Of a stretch of 64,000 nt of DNA, positions 8,059-17,329 are shown piece by piece (the stretch's first letter is position 1; each line of letters begins with the position of its first letter). A program made the translations under genes and the position numbers. Below the pieces are notes generated by a model that was not told where the DNA came from, ran no database searches, and was given only the letters and a program-made list of their open reading frames with translations. This DNA comes from Massilia sp. 9I (GTDB taxonomy: Bacteria; Pseudomonadota; Gammaproteobacteria; Burkholderiales; Burkholderiaceae_D): the NCBI RefSeq assembly GCF_902506415.1, contig NZ_LR733275.1, positions 1,003,651-1,067,650 on the forward strand. Reading direction: 5' to 3'.

Positions 8059-10011
8059 TTACTGCGCCGGCATCACCATCAGCTGCAGTCCGGACGCCGC
8101 ACCCGGGGCGCGGTAGATGCGCTGGGTGGCCTTCTGGAAGTCTTCCGGCTTGGCCTTCGGGATGTGGGTGAAGGTCTGCGGGTTCAGGTCGATCAGCGGG
8201 AACCAGGAACTCTGCACCTGCACCATGATGCGGTGGCCGCGGCGGAAGGTGTGGTTCACTTCGCCGATGTCGAAGGACAGCGCTTCCTGCTTGCCCGGCA
8301 CGAAAGGCGCCGGCTTCTCGAAGCTGTTGCGGAACTTGCCACGCAGCGGATTGCCGCGCACCAGCTGCTGGAAGCCGCCCAGGTTCACGCTCGGCGGTCC
8401 CACGTCGTTGCCGGAGCGCTGAGCCGCCGGGGTCGGGTAGTCGCTCGGGTAGACGTCGATCAGCTTGACGACCCAGTCGGCATCCGTCCCGGTGGTCGAC
8501 ACGAACAGCTTGGGCACGACGGACCCCACCACCGTCACGTCTTCTTCCAGCACCTCGCTCTGGTAGACCAGCACGTCGGGACGGTTGGCGGCGAAGCGCT
8601 GGTCCGACACCATGTATTCGCGCGGCACGCCGGTGGCCGCGTAGCCGATGAAGGGCACGGGTTTCTTCGGGTCGGCCACGTATTCGTCGTACCCGGCGCC
8701 GCTTGCGGCCGGCTGCTGCCAGCTGAGGGTGCCCTTGTCGCCGAAGTACAGCGTGCGCGCCTTGCTTGGCGCCGGCGGCCAGGCCGCGTAGCTGCGCCAG
8801 ACATTGGTGCCGGTTTCGAACGCGCTCACGTTCGGCACGGTGCGCGCCGGCTTCACGCCCTTCAGGTGCTGCTCGAAGAAGGGGAACTGGATCTCACGGC
8901 GGAAGTAGTCGCCGGTCTTGGCGTCGAAGCTGACGTGGCCGAGGCGCGCGCCGTCGCTGCGCGCCCAGCCGCCGTGCACCCAGGGACCGATCACGAGCGC
9001 GTTCGGCGTGGCCGGATTGTATTTGCCGACCGCCTTGTAGATCTCGAACGGTCCGGCCGGATCTTCGGCGTCGAACCAGCCGCCCACCGTCAGTACCGCC
9101 GCCTTCACGTTCTTCATGTGCGGCGTGATCGCGCGCGAGCGCCAGAATTCGTCGTAGGTGTCGTGCTCGATGGTCGGCACCAGCAAGGTGCGCTGCTCTT
9201 CGCTCAGGCTGGCGAGGATGTTCGACATCGTCAGGCGCTTGAGGAAGAAGTCGTAGGCGTCGGCCTCGCCGTACTCGAAGCGTGAGCGCTCCTTGTCGCC
9301 CACGGTCGGGTTCTTCTGCGGCAGGAAGGACGAATAGAAATCGAAGTTCGCCGACAGCATGAAGGCGCCGCCGTGATAGGAGTCGTCGCCCATGTACAGG
9401 TCGGCGATCGGCGCCTGCGGCGAAGCGGCCTTGATCGCCGGGTGCGAGTCGATGATGCTGGCTGCGGTATAGAAGCCGGGATAGCTGATGCCCCAGATGC
9501 CGACCCGGCCGTTGTTGTTGGGGACGTGCTTGAGCAGCCATTCGACGGTGTCGTGCATGTCCTCGCTTTCCTGGCCCTCGCCCGCGGCGCGCTTGGCCTT
9601 GGCGTGCGGGGTCATCTCCTGCCAGCTGCCTTCCGACATGTAGCGGCCGCGCACGTCCTGGGTCACGAAGATGTAGCCCGAGTCTTCCAGTTCGCGCGAG
9701 GGGCTGATCGCCTCGGGGAACCAGTCCACGCCGTAGCGCCGCTCTCCCTGCGCGAACACGCCGGCGCTGTACGGGGTGCGCTGCACCAGGAAGGGATAGG
9801 GTTTCGATGCATCCTTCGGCACGTACACGGTGGTGAACAGCTTCGCGCCGTCGCGCATCGGGATGCGGTACTCGTACTTGGTATAGCTTTCGCGCGGGCT
9901 GCGCTTCTGGGCGGAGGCCTCAGGCGACTGGGCGAATGCGCTGGATTGGGCGGCGGCGCTGCAGGCCAGCAGCACGCCAAGTGCGAGGGCGGAGAACGGA
10001 CGGCGGATCAT
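8059..10011 (-). CDS. CocE/NonD family (S15-type) secreted hydrolase
   Basis: Alpha/beta hydrolase of 650 residues related to cocaine esterase, X-Pro dipeptidyl peptidases and glutaryl-7-ACA acylases. It has a signal peptide (LALGVLLACSAAAQSSAFAQ), a catalytic domain from about residue 45 with the nucleophile Ser176 in GISYPGFY, and a C-terminal jelly-roll domain (about 420-650). Acid and His residues are probably within HDTYDEF/DAEDPAGP and VIGPWVHGGWARSDG. The ATG at 10011 follows AGGAAG at good spacing. It is probably periplasmic or extracellular, cleaving an ester or amide; the true substrate is unknown. Confidence 0.88.
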   Translation of the reverse strand: MIRRPFSALALGVLLACSAAAQSSAFAQSPEASAQKRSPRESYTKYEYRIPMRDGAKLFTTVYVPKDASKPYPFLVQRTPYSAGVFAQGERRYGVDWFPEAISPSRELEDSGYIFVTQDVRGRYMSEGSWQEMTPHAKAKRAAGEGQESEDMHDTVEWLLKHVPNNNGRVGIWGISYPGFYTAASIIDSHPAIKAASPQAPIADLYMGDDSYHGGAFMLSANFDFYSSFLPQKNPTVGDKERSRFEYGEADAYDFFLKRLTMSNILASLSEEQRTLLVPTIEHDTYDEFWRSRAITPHMKNVKAAVLTVGGWFDAEDPAGPFEIYKAVGKYNPATPNALVIGPWVHGGWARSDGARLGHVSFDAKTGDYFRREIQFPFFEQHLKGVKPARTVPNVSAFETGTNVWRSYAAWPPAPSKARTLYFGDKGTLSWQQPAASGAGYDEYVADPKKPVPFIGYAATGVPREYMVSDQRFAANRPDVLVYQSEVLEEDVTVVGSVVPKLFVSTTGTDADWVVKLIDVYPSDYPTPAAQRSGNDVGPPSVNLGGFQQLVRGNPLRGKFRNSFEKPAPFVPGKQEALSFDIGEVNHTFRRGHRIMVQVQSSWFPLIDLNPQTFTHIPKAKPEDFQKATQRIYRAPGAASGLQLMVMPAQ

Positions 10012-10070
10012 GACTTCCTTCGGAGGGCGGACAAAAGACCGCCAGTGTAATCCGTTTCCGCCGGTGTTTG

Positions 10071-11462
10071 CTATCTTGCCAAGGGCACGGCGACGCCGTG
10101 CTGGTCGATCGTGCCGCGTACGCGTTCGCGCACGAAGTTGATGTGGCTGCGCAGGCGATACAGTTCGTCCGCATAGGCGAGCGGGATCGAGATGTGGTTG
10201 ACGCGGTCCTCGATGTCGTCGAGGCGCCCCAGCAGTCCTTCGCGCGCCGCCTCGCGTTCTTCCGGCTGGGTGGCCTCCAGTTCCTGCTCGACTTTCCGCA
10301 GTTCGCCGTACCAGCGGTAGACACGGGAGCGCACGCGCCAGACGTAGATCGGCGGGACGATTTTGGAGAGCGGGATCAGCAGGGCCGCCAGGGCAACGGC
10401 CACCACCCACAGGCGTTCGAACAGGTTGGCCAGCCAGAAGCGCATGTAGCGCTGCATGAAGGGCGGGCCGTCGCGGTAATAGCGCTCGGCCTCGCGCGCC
10501 ACCGGGATCTCGGTGTACTTCGGCGAAGGGAACTGGCCCTGCTGCTGGAACCAGCCGGCCTTGCCGTGGATTTCGCCGGCCGACTTCACCAGCAAACCCA
10601 CCAGGGCCGGATGCAGGTCTTCCCGCGCCACCAAGGTGGCGGTCGGCGCGATTAGGTGGTAGTCCTGGGACGGGATGTCGCGCCCGAGGTCGACGATCCC
10701 GCGCGGCAGCGCCACATGGGTCAGGAAAGGCAGGCGGCGGGTATAGGCGTCGGCCTGGGTGAAATTGAAGAGCCGGATGCCGGGCGTCTGCAGCAGCATC
10801 TGGATCAGCGGCGCTTCCGGCGCGGAGCTGAACACCAGGCCGTCGATGCGGCCGGCCAGCAGTTCGACCGTGGCCGGCGTGTTTTCCAGCGCGCCGATCT
10901 GCAAGTCATTGGGTTCGATGCCGTTCGCGTCCAGCACCTGGCGGAACAGGCGCGGCACGCCGGTGCCTTCCGGCCCCAGGTTGATGCGTTTGCCTTTCAG
11001 GTCGGTCAGATGCGTGACCTTGGCGCCCTCGCGCAGGAACAGCCAGACCGGCTCGGTGAACAGGCTGCCCAGCGAGACCAGCCCTGCCCGTTCGGCCTGT
11101 CCATCCGCGGTGGACCCACTCTGCACAAAGGCGACGTCGGCCTTGCCGTCGACCAGGCGCTGCAGGTTTTCCGCGGAGCCGAGCGAAGGCTGGAGCGTGA
11201 GCTTGATGTCGTCGCGCGCCAGCCGCGCGGCGTACTGGCGGCCGAATTCTTCGTAGGCGCTGTTGAACTGGCCGGTGGCCATGATGAGGTGGCGCGGCGG
11301 CGCCGGGTCGACCCAGATATAGGCCAGCACCGCCACCGCGATCGCCGCCAGCAGGGTCGGCCCCGACGCGACCAGGAGGTCGCGCAGGGACAAAACGCTG
11401 AACTGGCGCACGCGGGTGACCGCCTTTCGTACGGCGGCCGTACTGCCCCTTATCGGACGCAC
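10071..11462 (-). CDS. TAXI family solute-binding protein, membrane anchored
   Basis: A 463-residue TAXI-type (TRAP-associated extracytoplasmic immunogenic) binding protein. There is an N-terminal anchor (VASGPTLLAAIAVAVLAYIWV, about 31-51), the periplasmic binding domain (about 60-340, with PSLGSAENLQRLVDGKADVAF and GPEGTGVPRLFRQVL), a second membrane segment near 355-375 and a basic, helical cytoplasmic tail. No TRAP permease gene is adjacent. The GTG start at 11462 overlaps the end of the upstream penicillin-binding protein gene by 13 bases, implying co-expression. It may sense or present a ligand rather than feed a TRAP transporter. Confidence 0.85.
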   Translation of the reverse strand: MRPIRGSTAAVRKAVTRVRQFSVLSLRDLLVASGPTLLAAIAVAVLAYIWVDPAPPRHLIMATGQFNSAYEEFGRQYAARLARDDIKLTLQPSLGSAENLQRLVDGKADVAFVQSGSTADGQAERAGLVSLGSLFTEPVWLFLREGAKVTHLTDLKGKRINLGPEGTGVPRLFRQVLDANGIEPNDLQIGALENTPATVELLAGRIDGLVFSSAPEAPLIQMLLQTPGIRLFNFTQADAYTRRLPFLTHVALPRGIVDLGRDIPSQDYHLIAPTATLVAREDLHPALVGLLVKSAGEIHGKAGWFQQQGQFPSPKYTEIPVAREAERYYRDGPPFMQRYMRFWLANLFERLWVVAVALAALLIPLSKIVPPIYVWRVRSRVYRWYGELRKVEQELEATQPEEREAAREGLLGRLDDIEDRVNHISIPLAYADELYRLRSHINFVRERVRGTIDQHGVAVPLAR

Positions 11463-14400
11463 TGGCGCTGGGCGGCCACGCTGCCCGCCGGCGGTTCGAT
11501 CATCGGCATCAGGCTCGGCGCCAGGTTGGCCAGCAGCTGCACCGGCAGTGCGCTGGTGAAGTCGTAGTTGCCGGCCTGCGGTCCGTGCACATAGGCGGTC
11601 ATGCTGCCGAAGTAGCGTTCGCCGATGTTGAAGACAAAGGTCGCCGAACGGTTCACGTAGCGCGATTCGATCACGCGGCCGCCGCGTGCATAGACTTCGA
11701 AGCGCTGGTCGCCGGTGCCGGTCTTGCCGCCGACGGCGATCACGCTGCCGTCGGACTGGGTGAAGGCGGTCTTCACGCGCTTGGCGGTGCCGTGACTGAC
11801 CACGCCCTGGATCGCGTCGGCTACGGCGCGCGCCACTTCAGGCGCCAGCACTTGTTCCTTGCCGCCGCCCTTGCTGCGCTTGACCAGGGTCTCGTACGGG
11901 GTGTCCTTGGCGAAGTGCAGCGAGTCGATGCGCTCCACGGGTTTGCGCACGCCGCCGTTGACGATGATGCCCATCAGCTCGGCCAGCGCGGCCGGACGGT
12001 CGGCCGACGCGCCCAGCGTGGTCGCATAGGACGGCACCAGCGAATCGAAGGGGTAGCCCATCTTCTTCCACTGCGCGTGGATCTTGAGGAAGGCCTCGAC
12101 CTCGATCAGGCCGGCGATGCGCTTGTCCTGGGCGTGCTTGCGGTGGGTCTTGAACAGCCACGAATACACTTCCTGGCGCTCCTTGACGCTGGCATCGGTC
12201 ACTTCGGTCCAGCCGGCCTTGGGATGGGTGATCAGGTAGCCCGCCAGCCACAGCTCGAGCGGGTGCACCGAGGCCACGTAGCCGCGGTCGGCCAGCGACA
12301 TGTTCTTCGGGTCGTACATCTCGTACATCTTCGGGATGCGGTCCGGATCCATGTCGACCGAATCCGGCAGGGCCTGGTCGACGTAGGCGCCGAACTGCGC
12401 CATCGTCGCGTTCGGGAACACGGTGCGGTGGGCGGCGGCCAGCTTCGAGGCCAGCGGGCGGATGCCGGAGAACAGCAGGCTTTCCACCTCGGCCGGGGTC
12501 TTGCCCTTGTACTTGTTCCAGAACTTGGCCATGAAGACCTTGCCCTCATTGTCGGCGAAGCGCGCCAGGTAGCTCTGGCGGCGCGGGTCGTCGGCGTCGG
12601 CCAGCAGCTTGGCCGAGGAACCAGGCAGCTGGAACATGTAGTAGCGCACCACGTCGCGCATCATGCGCACGAACACGAGGTTGGTCGAATTCTGCAGCGC
12701 CTCGGTCACCGTCATGATCTTGCTGTTATCCAGCTTGCTGAAGTTGCCGAAGGTGTGGATGCCGCCGCCGGTGAAGAAGGCTTCGCCCGGGTTGGCCGAG
12801 TACTTGCGCTCCATCGCGGCGGCCAGCATCGGCTTGAGGCCGCGGTCGGCGCCTTCCGGCAGCTGCTGGAAGTACTCGACGGCCCACTGCGACATGCGGT
12901 CCTTCGGATCGACTTCCACGCCCATCAGGCCGATCTTGTCCATCGGCTCGTAGCGCTTGTGCAGCTGGTCGACGATGTCGAGGTAGGTCACCAGGGTGCG
13001 CAGCTTGGCGGTCGAGCCGAGGTCGAGCTTGGCGCCTTCGTTGATGTCGAGGGGCTGGTCGTAGTTGTCGGTCTGGACGCGCAGGTAGTTCACGTGCTCG
13101 CCGCGTTCCATCAGGGTGAAGCTGTACACCACTTCGGCCGGGTCGCCGTTGCCGAGCAGGCCCTTGCCGGTCAGGCCGGCTTCTTTCGCGTGCTCGGCGT
13201 CGGACAGCTGGCGCAGGGTTGCGGTGACGGCCTGCTGCACGCCGGCGTCGAGGGTCGAGACCACTGACAGGTCGAGGCGGTCGAGGTTGTACAGGCGCGA
13301 GTCGCCCACCAGGTAGCCGAGGTGGTTGCGCACGGCGTTGGCGGCCTTGCGCGACACGAAGGCGTCGGCGCCCGGCGCGGCCACACCCGAACCCTGGGAA
13401 GGATGCAGTTGGACCTTCAGCGCGGCGTCGCGCAGCTGCGGCGAGATGACGCCGGTCTGGGCCAGCACGCGCAGGTGGCTGTTGGTGAGGGTTTCCAGAT
13501 CGTGCTCGCCGTCGCCCAGGTAGTAGGCCGGGCGACGCTGCGCAATCATCAGGGACAGCGCTTCCTTGTAGGCGGTGACGGCTTCCTGGCTGTCCATCGG
13601 GCCGCGCAGCATCTTGCTGGTCTTGTCGAAGTCGCGTCCGTACCAGACCCACATGCCGTCGCCGATGCCATTGACTTCGCCGTAGCCCGGCTTGGCCGAC
13701 AGCGGCACGGTATTCAGGTAGTCGAGCACGATCTGGCGGCGCGCCTTGGTGGTGTCTTCACCGTCCTGGTAGGCGCGCAGCGTGGCCGAGGCCATCTGGA
13801 TGATCTTGTCGTGCAGCGAACCGGTGCGGCCTTCGGCCGAATGGCGGTATTTCTCGATCTGGGTGGCGAGCGTGGAGCCGCCGGCCACGCGGCCAGCGCC
13901 ACCGAGGCCGACGCTGCTCAGGGTCTTGTCGAACACCGCCTTCGAGAAGCGGTCCCACTCGACCGCCGGGTTGCGGCGCGGGTAGGCCGGGTCGAGCAGC
14001 TCGCGGTTCTCGATGAACAGCAGGCTTTGCACCAGCAGCGGCGGGGCGTCGTCGAACTTGTGATAGAAGCGTTCCGGGAAGCGCGAGGCGAACAGCGGCT
14101 GCGCACGGCAGTCGAGGATCTCGAGGCCGACCTTGGTCTTCTCGTGGTAAGTGGCGTACAGGCCGCGGTCGGCCATCGCCGCCATCTGCGGCGAGATGCG
14201 GGCCTGGGCGTCGATCAGGTAGCCGCGCGACTGCAGCTTCTCGAGGTAGGCCGGCATGCTGGCGTAGCCGAGGCGCGTGTCGTAGGGGCTCGCTGCCGGG
14301 AAGCGGATCGACTTGCTCGGTCCCTTCTCCACCCGATAGGTCAGCTCGCTGGCCATGTCGGCGAAGATCTTCGCCTGCAGGCGCGAGGTGCGCATCTCGA

Positions 14401-14734
14401 GCGCGCCCCAGGCGGCCAGCAGCACCAGCAGGATCAGGAGCGTGAGGTAGAAATAGAGCTTGAAGCGGCGCTTGCGCGGCGCCGGCTTGGGGGTCCCGGC
14501 CGGGCCGCCCTCGGGCGTTTCCGGAGGCGGCACCGGCACGTCGCCGGGGCGGTCCGGCGCACCGGAACCACCCGCCGCCAGGTGCGGATAGGCTTCATAT
14601 AGGGGAACATCGTTGCCGCCCGCCGATGCGAACACGGGGGCGCCGCCGGCCATGGCCTGGGCGGGACGCCCGAGCCAGTTGCTGACTGCTTCGATTTGCT
14701 TGCTTGGCCGCTTATTGCGGCGAATACTTTCCAT
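11450..14734 (-). CDS. Divergent class A-like penicillin-binding protein (GT51 + transpeptidase)
   Basis: A 1094-residue peptidoglycan synthase-like protein. The N terminus is cytoplasmic and proline-rich (1-100), one membrane segment lies at about 103-123, a GT51 domain follows (about 210-400; FIENRELLD, GGSTLATQIEKYRH), then a transpeptidase domain (about 500-1060) with SxxK in GSTAKLRT, SxN in NSTNL and KTG in GGKTGTGD. It is longer than E. coli PBP1a/1b, with inserts within the transpeptidase half. GT motifs deviate: the usual RKxxE motif reads HDKIIQ. The transpeptidase triad is intact. It is translationally linked to the TAXI protein downstream. Confidence 0.87.
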   Translation of the reverse strand: MESIRRNKRPSKQIEAVSNWLGRPAQAMAGGAPVFASAGGNDVPLYEAYPHLAAGGSGAPDRPGDVPVPPPETPEGGPAGTPKPAPRKRRFKLYFYLTLLILLVLLAAWGALEMRTSRLQAKIFADMASELTYRVEKGPSKSIRFPAASPYDTRLGYASMPAYLEKLQSRGYLIDAQARISPQMAAMADRGLYATYHEKTKVGLEILDCRAQPLFASRFPERFYHKFDDAPPLLVQSLLFIENRELLDPAYPRRNPAVEWDRFSKAVFDKTLSSVGLGGAGRVAGGSTLATQIEKYRHSAEGRTGSLHDKIIQMASATLRAYQDGEDTTKARRQIVLDYLNTVPLSAKPGYGEVNGIGDGMWVWYGRDFDKTSKMLRGPMDSQEAVTAYKEALSLMIAQRRPAYYLGDGEHDLETLTNSHLRVLAQTGVISPQLRDAALKVQLHPSQGSGVAAPGADAFVSRKAANAVRNHLGYLVGDSRLYNLDRLDLSVVSTLDAGVQQAVTATLRQLSDAEHAKEAGLTGKGLLGNGDPAEVVYSFTLMERGEHVNYLRVQTDNYDQPLDINEGAKLDLGSTAKLRTLVTYLDIVDQLHKRYEPMDKIGLMGVEVDPKDRMSQWAVEYFQQLPEGADRGLKPMLAAAMERKYSANPGEAFFTGGGIHTFGNFSKLDNSKIMTVTEALQNSTNLVFVRMMRDVVRYYMFQLPGSSAKLLADADDPRRQSYLARFADNEGKVFMAKFWNKYKGKTPAEVESLLFSGIRPLASKLAAAHRTVFPNATMAQFGAYVDQALPDSVDMDPDRIPKMYEMYDPKNMSLADRGYVASVHPLELWLAGYLITHPKAGWTEVTDASVKERQEVYSWLFKTHRKHAQDKRIAGLIEVEAFLKIHAQWKKMGYPFDSLVPSYATTLGASADRPAALAELMGIIVNGGVRKPVERIDSLHFAKDTPYETLVKRSKGGGKEQVLAPEVARAVADAIQGVVSHGTAKRVKTAFTQSDGSVIAVGGKTGTGDQRFEVYARGGRVIESRYVNRSATFVFNIGERYFGSMTAYVHGPQAGNYDFTSALPVQLLANLAPSLMPMIEPPAGSVAAQRQCVR

Positions 14735-14846
14735 GATGGCTCAACCGGTCTGAATCAATACGTGCTCAATCCCCGCCAACCTGCCCGCCATCCTTGCCGC
14801 TGTTCGTTCGAGTGATGTAGGTCCTCGTCAGTCCGCAAAAATGTGC

Positions 14847-14872
14847 GGTGCAAACTCACTCAGGATTGCACC
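14847..14872. repeat. Inverted repeat in the gap upstream of the PBP gene
   Basis: GGTGCAA and TTGCACC arms (7 bases, exact) with a 12-base spacer lie 113 bases upstream of the PBP gene. The 259-base gap is otherwise AT-richer than its surroundings and shows no gene. It could be an operator; on the minus strand a short T run follows, so a weak terminator for the cinA-like gene is the alternative. Confidence 0.3.
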
Positions 14873-14993
14873 TCCACAGGTATCATTCCACCACATCAAT
14901 ACGACACGCGCGAGACACCGTTTAACAATTTTGATTAGCGCGAAGTATTTTCGCAAAAAAACAACGGCTGAGTTAATAGGACGGCATGCAGTC

Positions 14994-15767
14994 CTACAAA
15001 GCCTCGAATTCCGCGCCCCGGCTCCTCAGTTCGGCCTGCATGGCAAGGAAGGCCGGCTCGACTTGCGCAGGATCTCCCTTCACGCCCAGTTCGATGTGGC
15101 GCCGGGTCTGGGCGTCGCCCACGCTCGGCAGGCTGAACACCCGCAGGCCGGGGTAGTCGCGCTCCAGCGCCTCCATCAGCGGGGTGAGAGAAGACTCCGC
15201 CTGTTCATAAACGAGCAGCGAGCGCTCCAGGTGGACATTGGCGTGAAATAAATGCGCATAGTGGGTGTCGAGCACCCACTCGATCATCGGCCAGGCCATC
15301 ACCGGAAAGCCGGGGACGAAGTGGTGCTGGCGAATCGAGAAGCCGGCGATGCGGTTGTAGGGATTCGGGATCAGGCTCGCGCCTTGCGGGAATTCCGCCA
15401 TCTTGAGGCGCTGCAGGTTGTCGGGCGCCTCCAGGTCGGCGTCGGGCGCGGTCTCGCGGATGCGCTCCTCGATGTTGCGGCGCCCTTCCGGATGCAGCAC
15501 GAGCGGCAGCCCGAGCGCTGCCGCGGCGCACTGGCGCGTGTGGTCGTCCGGAGTGGCGCCGATGCCGCCGCAGGAGAACACGATATCGCCGCCGGCGAAG
15601 CTGCGCTGCAGGCTCGCCGTCAGGCGCACCGGATCGTCGCCGACGATCTCGGCCCAGGCCAGCTGCAGGCCGCGCGCGCCGAGCAACTCCACCACTTTCG
15701 AGAAATGCTTGTCCTGGCGCCTGCCGGACAGGATCTCGTCGCCCACGATGATCAAGCCGAATCCCAT
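14994..15767 (-). CDS. CinA/MoaB-type molybdopterin-binding domain protein
   Basis: A 257-residue protein with the MoCF_biosynth (molybdopterin-binding) fold over residues 3-170. Signatures are GLIIVGDEILSGRRQDKH and SCGGIGATPDDHTRQ, as in the N-terminal domain of CinA. The C-terminal nicotinamide-nucleotide amidase domain of full CinA is absent; residues 170-257 form a short alpha/beta tail. It may act in nucleotide-pyrophosphate clean-up (COG1058 type) rather than molybdenum cofactor synthesis. The ATG at 15767 is preceded by AGGAGGAAG. Confidence 0.85.
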   Translation of the reverse strand: MGFGLIIVGDEILSGRRQDKHFSKVVELLGARGLQLAWAEIVGDDPVRLTASLQRSFAGGDIVFSCGGIGATPDDHTRQCAAAALGLPLVLHPEGRRNIEERIRETAPDADLEAPDNLQRLKMAEFPQGASLIPNPYNRIAGFSIRQHHFVPGFPVMAWPMIEWVLDTHYAHLFHANVHLERSLLVYEQAESSLTPLMEALERDYPGLRVFSLPSVGDAQTRRHIELGVKGDPAQVEPAFLAMQAELRSRGAEFEAL

Positions 15768-15887
15768 CTACTTCCTCCTGTACTTTCAGGCCAGTGTGCC
15801 ACAGGCCAAGGGACCGATGCCCGTTTCGGGCAGGCTGCTCCCGGCACCCCGAAGCGCAGCGACGGCGCAAAAGGGCCGTCATGCGCA

Positions 15888-17222
15888 TCAGTCGACCCGA
15901 ATCTTGCTCAACCGGGCGTAAGACTGCAGCACCAGGACGCCAGGGCTGAGCGCATGGAGCGATACGATGCGGTTTTGTGGTTGCGCTCCAGTAAAGCCTA
16001 TCGAGCTTGCCACCGTGCTTGCGACGCCGGCAGGCGTAATCTTTCTCAGCTGCCCGGTCTGGCTAAGCTTGTAGAGGTTGCCTGCGGCATCGATGGTCAT
16101 CGGGCCATTCCCGGAGAAAACGGCGGCGCTGCCTGTACCATCGATCTCGTTGACGAAATCGAAGTTCCGGCTCGTTCGACCTGCAAGCGTCGTGACCTCG
16201 CCTGCAGGCGTGATCTTCCGGATGAGCGCGACATCGCTGATGTACAGGTTCCCGGCCTTGTCAGTGACGACCGCAGCCGGCCCCATGAAACGTGCCTGCG
16301 TGCCAAGGCCGTCGACCGGGTTCCTGCGCTCGGCGCAGGCCGATCCTGGCGGGACGCCGGTTTCGCAGCCGCCGCCGGCCAAGGTCGCAAACGAGCCGTC
16401 CTGGGCGATCTTGCGCACCCTCGACCCATCGGTCGCATAGACAGTGCCGTCTGGCGCCACCGCGAGGCGCAAGGTATATGCGGTGGCGACCCTGGCAGCG
16501 CCATCGATTGTCCCTCTTGCCGCGTCATAGGGGGCGGTTTCCGTCCACGTGGACACCGTTCCGTCGCCTGATATCCGGCGGATCGCGTAGGCGGAGGAAG
16601 CCAGCCTGTCCACGACATACAACACCCCGCCGGGCCCGAAGGCCAGCGCGACCGGTTCGCCCACGCGGGCATAGGTCGTGATGCTGCCGTCCGTCGCCAC
16701 CTTCTTGATTTCCGACACGGGCGATGAATAAGCAAGGTAAAGATTGCCGGATTGATCGATGGCAGAATCGACGGGGCGCGCCCCGGTGAGCGTGGGCGGG
16801 TCGCCGAAGGCAATGCCCCAGGTCACCGGCAAGTCGACCCAAGGCGCCGGCGCCGGTGAAGGCTTCACGTTCAGCTGGATCGCGTTCGAGACGCCGCCCG
16901 CGCTGGCCGTGATCGTCACCTTGTCCGCCGTCATGTCCCAGGGTGCCGCATAGGCGGCAATGGGCTTGTCCGACAAGGTGTACAGGGTGTCGCCAATACT
17001 GGCCTTCGGCGTCGCCGACCAGCTGACCGGCCCCGTGACACCGGTGAGCGTCGGCGTGATCTCGACCGCCGCGCCGTTCGGCATGACCGACGCCGCGGAA
17101 GGGACCAGCCCTATTGTCGGCGGCAAGGGCGAAGACGATCCGGACGCCGTATCGCGCCCACCACTACCGCATGCTGTCAGCAGTACCACTGAGCACATCG
17201 CCAGATGACGCGCATTGATCAT
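15888..17222 (-). CDS. NHL-repeat lipoprotein
   Basis: A 444-residue secreted lipoprotein. The start at 17222 is preceded by AAGGA and gives a lipoprotein signal with lipobox LLTAC (Cys about 18). An Ig-like domain follows (about 35-120, IGLVPSAASVMPNGAAVEI), then at least five NHL beta-propeller repeats (patterns such as PDGTVYATDGSRVRKI and KAGNLYISDVALIRKIT) filling about 130-440. It is probably surface-anchored and involved in binding; no enzymatic motif is visible. A longer frame upstream (to 17252) would disrupt the signal peptide. Confidence 0.8.
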   Translation of the reverse strand: MINARHLAMCSVVLLTACGSGGRDTASGSSSPLPPTIGLVPSAASVMPNGAAVEITPTLTGVTGPVSWSATPKASIGDTLYTLSDKPIAAYAAPWDMTADKVTITASAGGVSNAIQLNVKPSPAPAPWVDLPVTWGIAFGDPPTLTGARPVDSAIDQSGNLYLAYSSPVSEIKKVATDGSITTYARVGEPVALAFGPGGVLYVVDRLASSAYAIRRISGDGTVSTWTETAPYDAARGTIDGAARVATAYTLRLAVAPDGTVYATDGSRVRKIAQDGSFATLAGGGCETGVPPGSACAERRNPVDGLGTQARFMGPAAVVTDKAGNLYISDVALIRKITPAGEVTTLAGRTSRNFDFVNEIDGTGSAAVFSGNGPMTIDAAGNLYKLSQTGQLRKITPAGVASTVASSIGFTGAQPQNRIVSLHALSPGVLVLQSYARLSKIRVD

Positions 17223-17329
17223 TACAGGTCCTTGCTTACGTGAAGAAAGCATGCATCGTACACATTCGGTGCGGCGTAAAATTCACGAAAACTCGCACCG
17301 ATCCATTGGAGGCAGGCCGGCAATGCTTG

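Noticed and set aside
14841..15251. Plus-strand frame in the gap between the PBP and cinA-like genes
   Set aside because: It extends far into the antisense of the cinA-like gene and has low-complexity composition there; no ribosome site.
14994..15767. Assignment as full-length CinA
   Set aside because: Only the molybdopterin-binding-like N-terminal domain is present; the amidase domain is missing.
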